Virus record (IMG/VR): IMGVR_UViG_3300025133_009307
Coordinates: 1 to 34,346 of that record
Reading direction: 5' to 3' (one strand)
Length of the DNA: 34,346 nucleotides
Source: a virus
The notes under the pieces were generated by a model. That model did not search any database, was not told the DNA's origin, and saw nothing but the letters and a program-made list of their open reading frames with translations. The position numbers and the translations under genes were made by a program. Each line of letters begins with the position of its first letter. Position 1 is the stretch's first letter. Below are positions 24,063-31,856 of the stretch, piece after piece.

Positions 24063-26969
24063 TTATCCAAGTGGAACTATTACTATTCTATCTTTTGTTC
24101 CGCGTGGGTGATCAATTACATATTGTGTGAAAGACTTTCCATCAAGAGAGACCAAAACTTCTGGTGCAAAGTTCTTCTCATTGATTGCTGTTACAATCTT
24201 TTCAAATTCTTTTGGCTGGACTTGAAGTAGTTCAAGCATTTTCTGACTAGCTACCGCCGTTCTCTTTGTGGCTGCAGCTGCTTGCTGTGAAACCCTATTT
24301 GCCGCCTCTTGAGTAGCTGCCTCATCGCTCGCCTCTGTCCTCTTTTCACGAGCCTCTCTATCTGCAGCATCCCGCTTTGCTCTAAGCCCTCCAGTAACGA
24401 TACCCTCAACATCGGCACCATCATCAAAGATACTCATAAGATCCTTCTCAGTCAGGCCGGTCTGCTCCGCCATCATATCCTTGAAGTCTCTTCCCAGGTC
24501 CTTGTATTGTCTTCCTGAATCTTGCATCCTCTTAAGCACATCTGTTGCCACAGCGCCCTGGTCTCGCTCTGAAGCACCTGTTGCGTGTTGTTCGCTCTCC
24601 ATTATCTGCTTCAGCTTGGCCTCATAATCGTCTCCCAGCTTAAACTGTTCAGCGTAATGCTTCTTCTGGACATCGGTCATATCCTCATATGAAATCCCCA
24701 TCCTTCCAAGCTCGCGGGCCATCTGTGTATAATAGGAATCACTCTGGCCTAGCTGTGCTTGTAATTCTCGACCAGATATCTTTGTCACGCCCTCATAAAA
24801 ACTAGCTTGCTCTTTTGATACATTTTCTGCTGCTTTAGTCGCAGCCTTTGCGTAATCTTGCTCGCCCTGAACTCTATTCGCTGTCCTTGCAGCAACAAGC
24901 ATATCAGACTTTTTAACACTATCCTCTTCTCTCTCAGCTAACTCCTCCATTAAATTTGATGCTGACTGAGCGTTTGACTCAAATAGTGCTTGAACCTGAT
25001 CTGCTGTAATCGTCATGGATTCAGCAGAATCCCTCATATCCTCATCGATCGTCAGTTTCATCGCAGCCATTGCGGCTTCAGCCTCAGCTGTTGCTCCTCC
25101 AAATGCCTCATGGAAAATATCTGGGAGCTCATTCATAGGAATGGCAATTCCCTCTTTCATGTTCTCACCAAGGAGAGATGGTGAGGAGCTGTATAGAGCA
25201 GAATTCTTAATTACATCCTCAAGACTTGTAATTACTGTGCTAAATTCTTCTGTAATGAGCTTGAAGCCGTCCACTAAGCCCGCAGAAATATTGGTCCCAA
25301 TGTCTCCGCCTATAATATCAGCAGAGTTTGCCATCGACTCTAGATCAGTTGCCACCTGAGATGTTGCTCCGCTCTCGACCATTCCAGCTAGTGCATCTCC
25401 GAGGCCTCGAATACCATCTCCAATCTGTGATATTGTATCCTCATCTACATTTACTAGATCAGACATCCCCTTGCCCATTATTGCCAGGCCAGCCTGAAGG
25501 TTGGCAGGGACTGCTTTTTCAAATGCTCCTGCTATTCTTGCTGCACCTTGCTCTGCAACAATCACTGTCTCTGCAAGAGGCTCCCTCATCTTTTCATTAA
25601 TGTTATTAAGAATGTTCTCTGATGAGAAGTCAACTGCCTGCTGGAGATCTACTATATCCTCTGCAAGATACTTCATTGTTGCAGAGACATCTTTTCCAAC
25701 ATCTCCTGTTTGAGATGTCAACTCCTCCATCGATGATATAGTCGCAGAGGGATCGAGCAATCTCTCAACTGCCTCAACATTTGAAAGCCCTGTCTGCTCC
25801 TTGATCAGTCGCTTCTCAGCGAGCGACATGTCATCAACTGATTTTGCTGTTGCTAGGAATTGATCTCTTATTCTTCTGAGGAAGCCCTCCTGGTCCTCAT
25901 TAGCAAGCTGCATCATCTCCATCGCGTCCATCTGAACACCGAAGACTGTAGTTAGAGCAGATACGCTTGTGGCTGCATCCTCGAAGTTCATGAACTTTTT
26001 AACCATGGTTCCCAATTCCTGGTAACCAAGTCCCAGCTGTCGCAAGTTAACACTTATTCTAGCAGCCTCTGCTACAGAGACATTACCAAAGTTTTCTGTG
26101 TCATCGATTAATCCCACAATATTTTGTGAAATCATCTTGGCTGAATCGCCTGTCATTCCAGCTAATCTCTTAGAGAATACGGCAGCCTCTCTAAGCATGT
26201 CGTTACTAGCCTCTCCGGTGAGACTGATCTGTCTTGACATGAATGTCTGTTGTTGCTGTACGCTATACCCAGCCGCCTTTGCAAGAGCCTGATTCTCCAT
26301 GACAAATTCGCCTGTTGCAACCTTTGCAAGCTTGAGGCTGTTAAGCATTCCTTGTGCACCACCAAAGAGCTCATTAAAGTTACCCATAACCTTGCCAAGA
26401 TCACCAAGTACTCTTTGGGGCATATATCCAAATGCGTCAGCAAATGCTCCCTCAGTTGCTAATAGGCCGTGATAGACTTCTTGAGTTGTCTTAACAAATG
26501 CTCTTGCTTGTTGATTGGTGGCATTGAATGGGCCGCCTGGGCCGCCCACGTTTGCAAGGCCGCCAAATTGTGCTTGGAGGAAGTCTAATTCCTCCCTTAA
26601 TTTTTGCGGAATCAAGGACTGTAGAGCTTTTGTTGCAGAATCGTATGCCTGCATCGCAGCTTTTGGAACATCTGCTGTGCTGGCTAACGCTGAATCTGAT
26701 GCTTGTTGATTCTCGACTACTGCTTCAGTATTTTCTTTAACAGCTCCTGTGAGATCATTTATACCGCTTGCAGCATTAGTGCTTCCTGCACCAACAGCAT
26801 CTAGCTGGTCTGATGTGAGATCTGCCACACCTGCCATATTGGCAGAAGCACCCTTGGCTGCCTCAAGAACTGCATTTTGAAGCAGCAGCTGTTTCTCAAG
26901 CTGCTCATTTATTAGCTGATAAGTTCTAGCTAGTTGTTGAGCAAGTTCTTCTTGTGTTGGCTTAGCCAT
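24063..26969 (-). CDS. Probable tail tape measure protein
   Basis: A 968-aa protein that probably sets tail length. It is Ala/Gln/Glu-rich and strongly helical. A coiled-coil-like N-terminus runs over about residues 5-40 (LARTYQLINEQLEKQLLLQN). Long helical repeats follow through 700, with Gly/Ala-rich hydrophobic stretches such as ARIAGAFEKAVPANLQAGLA, and a charged Ala-rich region near 880-930. It lies between the tail tube and assembly genes and the baseplate genes, the standard place for a tape measure. No lytic transglycosylase or peptidase motif was seen. The ATG has a GGGAG about 13 nt upstream, further than usual, with a GAGATATCTC palindrome next to it. Identity rests on composition and position, not on a family motif. 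Confidence 0.75.
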   Translation of the reverse strand: MAKPTQEELAQQLARTYQLINEQLEKQLLLQNAVLEAAKGASANMAGVADLTSDQLDAVGAGSTNAASGINDLTGAVKENTEAVVENQQASDSALASTADVPKAAMQAYDSATKALQSLIPQKLREELDFLQAQFGGLANVGGPGGPFNATNQQARAFVKTTQEVYHGLLATEGAFADAFGYMPQRVLGDLGKVMGNFNELFGGAQGMLNSLKLAKVATGEFVMENQALAKAAGYSVQQQQTFMSRQISLTGEASNDMLREAAVFSKRLAGMTGDSAKMISQNIVGLIDDTENFGNVSVAEAARISVNLRQLGLGYQELGTMVKKFMNFEDAATSVSALTTVFGVQMDAMEMMQLANEDQEGFLRRIRDQFLATAKSVDDMSLAEKRLIKEQTGLSNVEAVERLLDPSATISSMEELTSQTGDVGKDVSATMKYLAEDIVDLQQAVDFSSENILNNINEKMREPLAETVIVAEQGAARIAGAFEKAVPANLQAGLAIMGKGMSDLVNVDEDTISQIGDGIRGLGDALAGMVESGATSQVATDLESMANSADIIGGDIGTNISAGLVDGFKLITEEFSTVITSLEDVIKNSALYSSSPSLLGENMKEGIAIPMNELPDIFHEAFGGATAEAEAAMAAMKLTIDEDMRDSAESMTITADQVQALFESNAQSASNLMEELAEREEDSVKKSDMLVAARTANRVQGEQDYAKAATKAAENVSKEQASFYEGVTKISGRELQAQLGQSDSYYTQMARELGRMGISYEDMTDVQKKHYAEQFKLGDDYEAKLKQIMESEQHATGASERDQGAVATDVLKRMQDSGRQYKDLGRDFKDMMAEQTGLTEKDLMSIFDDGADVEGIVTGGLRAKRDAADREAREKRTEASDEAATQEAANRVSQQAAAATKRTAVASQKMLELLQVQPKEFEKIVTAINEKNFAPEVLVSLDGKSFTQYVIDHPRGTKDRIVIVPLG

Positions 26970-27017
26970 GGTTGTGAGATATCTCCCTTACCCATATACA
27001 TATTCAGAAATTTAATG

Positions 27018-27305
27018 TCACTTAAACTTCTTTTCACGTCTTGAAGCCTCTAAGTTCATCTCTCCCATTGGGATCTCTTGAATTCTTTGTCCTCTTTCTG
27101 CTGATCTATCTCTATCTCTCTTCTTGTGCTGCTCTGCTTTCTTCTTAAACTCTGTAGAAAGTCTATCTAAAAACCATCTTCTATACGGGATAGGGAGTTT
27201 TCTAATATCAGAATAGCTCATGTTAAGATGATATTGTAACAGAAAGCACTCTTCAAGAAAATTCTCTCTGCGATTACTCGCTGGGCCAAAAAAAATTGGT
27301 CCCAA
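27018..27305 (-). CDS. Tail-assembly partner in the +1 frame of the gp26-like gene
   Basis: A 95-aa frame overlapping the 3' end of the preceding gene by 32 nt. Its core FLEECFLLQYHLNMSYSDIR followed by KLPIPYRRWFLDRLSTEF resembles the short second member of phage tail-assembly chaperone pairs. The C-terminus is highly charged. The only early start is a TTG at 27305 with a poor ribosome binding site. A T8 tract inside the overlap would allow a +1 (or -2) ribosomal shift from the upstream gene, giving a fusion of about 353 aa. It lies directly before the tape measure gene, the canonical chaperone position. Whether it is made alone or as a fusion is undecided. Confidence 0.7.
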   Translation of the reverse strand: MGPIFFGPASNRRENFLEECFLLQYHLNMSYSDIRKLPIPYRRWFLDRLSTEFKKKAEQHKKRDRDRSAERGQRIQEIPMGEMNLEASRREKKFK

Positions 27306-28080
27306 TGGGAAGGGACACCCTGGAAGTGTTGCTGCATCTAGGGCAGCTCATCCAAACAGACATGTCAATTCCAGGCTCCTGTTTTTCAATATACGCCCTA
27401 AGCCGTCTTGAATCAAGTGCTGGCATCTTCTTAACAAATTGATTAATCTTATTTCTCTCTGTTACACCGTCAATAGATAAAATAAGCTGTTCTAATTTAG
27501 ATGTAACTGCAGAATCAACCTTCATACCAGGAGACATCTTCTTTTTTCTCTCCATTGTTAGGTTTCTCTCTGCCTCATCTTCACCTGTTAAAAATTTAAA
27601 ATGGACCTCTTTTCCCGTGACGGGAAGAGTAAACGAAAATCTATTTTCACCAGCTATAACAGGTTCAATTTCAAGCCGCTTAATCTCAAGATCAGTCAAA
27701 TTATACTGCTGTGCACTTCTTTCTCCGCACTCTGGACATGTGGAGTCTGCATTATACGAGCTACCATATCCGGTAATTCTAACAGATACCATCAATGAAT
27801 TTCTATCTCCTAGCAGCATATTCTGAACATCGACTGCCTTGTCTATTAGGCAGGACTGAATGAGATGTGTAATAACAGTTCCTTTTTGAATTAGAGCTCG
27901 GGAAGATAATATGTCCTCCTCCTGAGCTGTCATTGCCCTAATTTCAAGAACTTGTTTATTATGAAGCACACTATTTTGCGGATAAACCTTGCCTTCTGAG
28001 GGTATTGGTACAACCTCTACTGGCACCTCCCAATTAAATGTATCTTTTGTAACATCTTGGGATTGAATATTGTCTGACAC
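27274..28080 (-). CDS. Baseplate hub/tail assembly protein, T4 gp26-like
   Basis: A 268-aa protein resembling the T4 gp26 baseplate family in marine phages. The N-terminus has VPIPSEGKVYP followed by LEIRAMTAQEEDILSSRALI (47-66), the most typical block. Two CxxC pairs, CPEC at 115-118 and CPRC at 246-249, could bind zinc together. The C-terminus ends in NFFWPSE. It starts with GTG, with GGAG 7 nt upstream, just after a strong terminator, so it needs its own promoter or read-through. Its position before the tape measure gene and its out-of-frame overlap with the next gene fit a tail-assembly chaperone as well as a hub subunit. Confidence 0.8.
   Translation of the reverse strand: MSDNIQSQDVTKDTFNWEVPVEVVPIPSEGKVYPQNSVLHNKQVLEIRAMTAQEEDILSSRALIQKGTVITHLIQSCLIDKAVDVQNMLLGDRNSLMVSVRITGYGSSYNADSTCPECGERSAQQYNLTDLEIKRLEIEPVIAGENRFSFTLPVTGKEVHFKFLTGEDEAERNLTMERKKKMSPGMKVDSAVTSKLEQLILSIDGVTERNKINQFVKKMPALDSRRLRAYIEKQEPGIDMSVWMSCPRCSNTSRVSLPIGTNFFWPSE
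27288..27295 (-). promoter_or_regulatory. T8 tract, candidate +1/-2 frameshift site
   Basis: In the coding strand ACC AAT TTT TTT TGG CCC lies 9 nt before the stop of the gp26-like gene and inside the overlap with the +1-frame gene. Homopolymeric TTT TTT permits re-pairing after a shift. No stimulatory structure was identified. Confidence 0.35.
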
Positions 28081-28094
28081 GTTTTTTCTCCTGA

Positions 28095-28137
28095 TACTAT
28101 CTTATCATTCTTATACAAAGTGAATGAAAAGTAAAAT
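28095..28137 (-). promoter_or_regulatory. Possible promoter for the tail assembly/tape measure operon
   Basis: Just downstream of the bidirectional terminator (in minus-strand direction) is an AT-rich stretch with TATAAGAA at 28108-28115. It resembles a -10 or T4-late TATAAATA element and lies about 27 nt before the GTG start. A promoter here would be needed if the terminator is efficient. Match quality is modest. Confidence 0.25.
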
Positions 28138-28169
28138 AAAAAGGGGCCTGAATGTTCAGGCCCCTTTTT
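28138..28169. terminator. Strong bidirectional intrinsic terminator
   Basis: A perfect 15-bp inverted repeat with arms beginning AAAAAGGGGCCTGAA around a 2-nt centre. The A5/T5 flanks give a U-tract on either strand. It follows the tail tube stop codon by 21 nt. It would separate the highly expressed sheath/tube transcript from the tail assembly and baseplate genes. Confidence 0.9.
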
Positions 28170-28190
28170 AATAGTGTGAGTTTTATCGTT

Positions 28191-28682
28191 TTAGAATTGA
28201 AGAACTGCGTTGTCGTATCTTAGAGTTAATGATATTTCTACAGGCGCTTCGTCGTTATCATACGTGAGCGAATTATAGTTGGCCTCTGTTATAAAGGCAC
28301 CCTTGATATCCCACAATTCTACAACTGTGCCGATTGGATCGAGCATCTTAAGCTGTATGTCTCTCTTGTAAAAGTCTGCATATCCAGCTCTGCCTGATAC
28401 AGACTCATACTGTGTTCTAATCCATTCCATTACCTGTTGTGCACCGGAAGGTGCAATTGGGTCGTGCAATGTCACAGCCATTGTTCCAAATGTTAGTCTT
28501 CCAGCAAGATATCGCTTGGCGTTAATAAACGGTATCGTTGTTTCAGCTATTGTAAATGTGGGTCGTGCCGTTGTCTTCATTAAGAAGGCATCTACTCCTT
28601 CCATTGCTAGAACCCAGCGAAACTGTCGCTTGGGCTCAAACTTATTGGGAAGCATGTCGGTGACAGAAAGTGTTTCAGCCAT
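28191..28682 (-). CDS. Tail tube protein, T4 gp19-like
   Basis: A 163-aa major tail tube subunit, close to the T4 gp19 length (163). Family features are the N-terminal NKFEPKRQFRWVLAMEGVDA, ARPTFTIAETTIPFINAKRY and WIRTQYESVSGRAGYADFYK. The region KMLDPIGTVVELWDIKGAFI is followed by a C-terminal strand ending in LTLRYDNAVLQF. It lies directly downstream of the sheath genes, as in T4-like phages, and is followed by a strong terminator. The ATG has an AGGAG site 8 nt upstream, and an AATAAATA element lies 19 nt before the start. Confidence 0.92.
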   Translation of the reverse strand: MAETLSVTDMLPNKFEPKRQFRWVLAMEGVDAFLMKTTARPTFTIAETTIPFINAKRYLAGRLTFGTMAVTLHDPIAPSGAQQVMEWIRTQYESVSGRAGYADFYKRDIQLKMLDPIGTVVELWDIKGAFITEANYNSLTYDNDEAPVEISLTLRYDNAVLQF

Positions 28683-28700
28683 TTATAATTCTCCTAAACA

Positions 28701-28708
28701 TATTTATT
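28701..28708 (-). promoter_or_regulatory. Candidate T4-type late promoter of the tail tube gene
   Basis: AATAAATA on the minus strand matches the NATAAATA late-promoter element known from T4-like cyanophages (TATAAATA in T4). It lies in the only gap between the sheath and tube genes, 19 nt before the tube ATG and just upstream of the AGGAG site. This would give a short leader. A chance match in AT-rich DNA is possible. Confidence 0.35.
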
Positions 28709-28735
28709 CACTTGCGGGTGTTATACAGGATTTTT

Positions 28736-31700
28736 TTATGCATTGTCAAATGCATCTCCAGCATTGGTTAAGACGAAGTCAAGAGAAACGAATTCTGCAG
28801 TTCTTGTGGGCTGCAAGAAGATCTTACCCCTAAGGGTGTTATTCTCAACATCTGTTTGTGTGGTCGTGGTTGCATCAATGACTACCTTAAATCTTTCAAC
28901 TCCACTCTTCTCCTGAATGCTCTGGAGAATAGGCTGAACTAGAGAGCTAAACTTATCTAGTGTCTCCTGCCTGTTGGGTTCAAATAGCATTTGATTTGCA
29001 ACTGCTCTGACCTTTCTTCTAACATTAATTAGAAGCCTTCTAACATTAACCCTATCAAGAGCAGATGGAGCTGCCATCAGCGTCTTCTGTCCGAAGACCA
29101 TCACGCCTGTTCCTGGGAATGCTGTTAGCGGGTTTATGTCAGCGTCATATAAATCATCCATATTCGACTTATTGAGAGGAACTGAAGATTGAAGGACGTC
29201 TGTTAGTGCGCCTCTAGAGAAACCAGCTGGTGCGAACCAGGGGTATCCAATGGCATCATTGAGTGAAAATGCTCCCATGACTGCAACTGATGGGGGACAT
29301 TGAACATTAGTGAATGTTGTGGGATCTGTTAATACCACATCTGGGAAGTATGCAGCTGCGAATGATGTATCTAGTGCTCTTCCCCTGAATCCCGCGACTG
29401 TTGTTCCAATATTTGCTGTGGAGGCAACTGAGGATGTTATGACAGATGCCATTTCATCTTGCTCCTCTATATCCATTACATACATTGCATCAAATCTATT
29501 CTCTACAGTGTCTATTGCATAGTTTGTCACACCCGCAGTTCGAAGACCGGGTATGGCCAGGAGCTTGATATCCACATCTGATTTTGTGCCCATTATATCT
29601 AGCGCCTTTCTATAGGCAGCTATTGTAGGACCAGATACCCCGCCCTGTGCAGTAGAATCGTCCATCTCCCTCTTTGCTGCTGCATTGAGTAATCTTGACT
29701 TATCTTTGTTGAAAATATTCAGACCATTAAATCCAGACTGAAGGAAGAATGTAAACTTACCAAACTTTCTATTTCCCTGAATCTTCATGTCATTGACATT
29801 AAGTGCTCTAGTCTTATTAGATGGATTAGCATTTAATTGAGCACCACCATTTCTAATGTAGGATGCTGTAACCCAATATTCTGGATCTGCGTTAGTATCA
29901 GATCCAGTTCTAACCATAACTCTCTCTAAGCTAAAGATATTATTATTGAACTTATCGCAGTCTAATACTGTTCCTGCAGAATCTGCTACGCCGGGATTAT
30001 TTCCTACTGCAACATCTCTATTAGAGGAACCATATTGTGGGAAGAACTTCGTAAATTGTGCAATTGATCTATCCTGAAGACCGAGCAGATTCGGCTTAGA
30101 GACTGACACCTTCTGCATGAACTGTGTTCCCCAGTAGAGATTAGCAGATGGTCTATCATTGGGAGCTGTTCCGACTGCAACTGTCTGTCTATACGGTACT
30201 GGAGGTTGAACTGCCCTTCTCAAAGTCTGTGTTGTGGCCACCCCGGCGAATGGGCCGGTGGTGGCGGTGCCATCAGGCCAGAGAGATCCGCCGGAATTTG
30301 CCGCTGCAAGTGGGTTAGTTCCAGATGTTACGAGGTGGGTATATCCTCTATAACCGAATGGAAGAGCCTCTTTGGGAACCTGTCCATTTCTAAGCTCATT
30401 ACTCTGTTCAACTCTTATGTAGTTAGATTTGACAGGATGATCTCCTGCTACAACGAGCTTTTGTGACGAAGATGCTTGGTCAAAGTCAAAGTAGGAGTAC
30501 ATATCTCCAATTGCCCTAGCTATAAACTTATCGCTACTTGGATCGAGAGATAATCCTCTAAATGACTCAACAACCTTCTTTTCAAAGTCTGTATCTGTCC
30601 ACTGTCTAACAAGCAGATCAAATGTTCCATACTTATCAGTTGTTGATGTTGATGGCTTTAGATTCTCAATTGAGATCTTAATGTGGGTATTACTATAGTC
30701 TCCATCACCTAGAGCATGAATTCTAACGATATTCCACTTCTTTCCACCAAAGTCCTGCGATACAACAAATGGTGACTTGGGATGAGTGAATCTCTCCTCC
30801 CACGACTCGTAGTTTGGAGAGTTAGCATTTCCAGCATCTCTAGCTAATGTGCCAGATGCTAGGAAGGCAATTGGTTCTCCGCCCCCTAAGGCTCCCTTAT
30901 CCCATGTGCTTCCTCCGGCTGTGTCTGTAATGACTCCCGCTCCTGTAACAACAGCTAATGCAGGATGAATATCATAGGCAGCGTATAGAAGGTGACCCTT
31001 CTCCTCAATCTTAAATGGATCTGTATTGAGGACATTTGAAAAATAGCTAGCATCCTCCATATCGAATGATGCTGTAATAACATTTGGTGCAGCAGAATTA
31101 TGAATGTGTCCGTTTAGAAGAAGAGTGAACTGCTGTGATCCAATCTCACATGATCCAGAATATGCACCTTGAAGATATCTCCCCCCCACACCGAGGGTGC
31201 CGTCGTCGGTTGTTCTCGCTGGAATTCCAGCACGTGGCTGTGTCGATCCGGCTGTCCAGTTTCCAGATAGCTGAATGATAACACCTGAGGGTGCCATTAG
31301 CACGCCTCTAATAATTGGTACTGCTATATTTGCGTTAGAATCTGCGGTTTGAAGACCTGCATCACTAAAGATGGTTGATCCAGCGGAGCCGGACATGAAT
31401 ACTCCCAGGAACATTGTTCTTCCTGGATCTCCGCCATCAACTGCGTTTACGTTTCTACCAACAAGGCCGTTTGCCTGGACCTGCTTGCTACCTACGACGA
31501 ATCCTGCGTTTGTAACAACTCCCGTGTCTGACGACCTCTGTTTTCCATCTCCAATACCAAGAACTCTTACGTAGGTCAGAGCCTGCGCATGCTTTAGAAA
31601 CTGCTGGACAGCGAGCGGGCCAAATTTTTGACCATCAGTTGCTCCAAATACTGCAGCAAAGTCGCTATAACTCCCCACTGTTATTGGAACAAATGCCGGA

Positions 31701-31819
31701 CCTTCATTAGAAGTTCCAATCACACCTGCGGGAGTTCCTACAGGCTGTGCAGTTGTTGGGCCAGTGAGATCTATTTCGTTAGTATAAACCCCTGGGCTTC
31801 TATAAGTTACCTCAGCCAT
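28736..31819 (-). CDS. Tail sheath protein, gp18-like (copy 1)
   Basis: A 1027-aa contractile sheath subunit. The N-terminus has the family pattern TYRSPGVYTNEIDLTGPTTA followed by GTPAGVIGTSNEGPAFVPI. The C-terminal ~230 residues are the conserved sheath core: FPDVVLTD, YPWFAPAGFSRGAL, INPLTAFPGTGVMVFGQKTL, then DRVNVRRLLINVRRKV and an LDFVLTNAG end. It is much longer than T4 gp18 (about 659), so extra surface domains are inserted in the middle (about 100-600). The ATG has a GGAG upstream. It lies between a second sheath gene and the tube gene. Function is secure. Confidence 0.95.
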   Translation of the reverse strand: MAEVTYRSPGVYTNEIDLTGPTTAQPVGTPAGVIGTSNEGPAFVPITVGSYSDFAAVFGATDGQKFGPLAVQQFLKHAQALTYVRVLGIGDGKQRSSDTGVVTNAGFVVGSKQVQANGLVGRNVNAVDGGDPGRTMFLGVFMSGSAGSTIFSDAGLQTADSNANIAVPIIRGVLMAPSGVIIQLSGNWTAGSTQPRAGIPARTTDDGTLGVGGRYLQGAYSGSCEIGSQQFTLLLNGHIHNSAAPNVITASFDMEDASYFSNVLNTDPFKIEEKGHLLYAAYDIHPALAVVTGAGVITDTAGGSTWDKGALGGGEPIAFLASGTLARDAGNANSPNYESWEERFTHPKSPFVVSQDFGGKKWNIVRIHALGDGDYSNTHIKISIENLKPSTSTTDKYGTFDLLVRQWTDTDFEKKVVESFRGLSLDPSSDKFIARAIGDMYSYFDFDQASSSQKLVVAGDHPVKSNYIRVEQSNELRNGQVPKEALPFGYRGYTHLVTSGTNPLAAANSGGSLWPDGTATTGPFAGVATTQTLRRAVQPPVPYRQTVAVGTAPNDRPSANLYWGTQFMQKVSVSKPNLLGLQDRSIAQFTKFFPQYGSSNRDVAVGNNPGVADSAGTVLDCDKFNNNIFSLERVMVRTGSDTNADPEYWVTASYIRNGGAQLNANPSNKTRALNVNDMKIQGNRKFGKFTFFLQSGFNGLNIFNKDKSRLLNAAAKREMDDSTAQGGVSGPTIAAYRKALDIMGTKSDVDIKLLAIPGLRTAGVTNYAIDTVENRFDAMYVMDIEEQDEMASVITSSVASTANIGTTVAGFRGRALDTSFAAAYFPDVVLTDPTTFTNVQCPPSVAVMGAFSLNDAIGYPWFAPAGFSRGALTDVLQSSVPLNKSNMDDLYDADINPLTAFPGTGVMVFGQKTLMAAPSALDRVNVRRLLINVRRKVRAVANQMLFEPNRQETLDKFSSLVQPILQSIQEKSGVERFKVVIDATTTTQTDVENNTLRGKIFLQPTRTAEFVSLDFVLTNAGDAFDNA

Positions 31820-31856
31820 TTATTTATTCTCCATTGTGCACATGAATATCTATTCC

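Noticed and set aside
26162-26443. 93-codon minus-strand ORF
   Set aside because: It lies entirely inside the tape measure gene in another frame, with no supporting motif or spacing.
31821-31828. AATAAATA late-promoter-like element before sheath copy 1
   Set aside because: It falls between the ribosome binding site and the start codon, too close to serve as a promoter for this gene; a chance match in AT-rich spacer is likelier.
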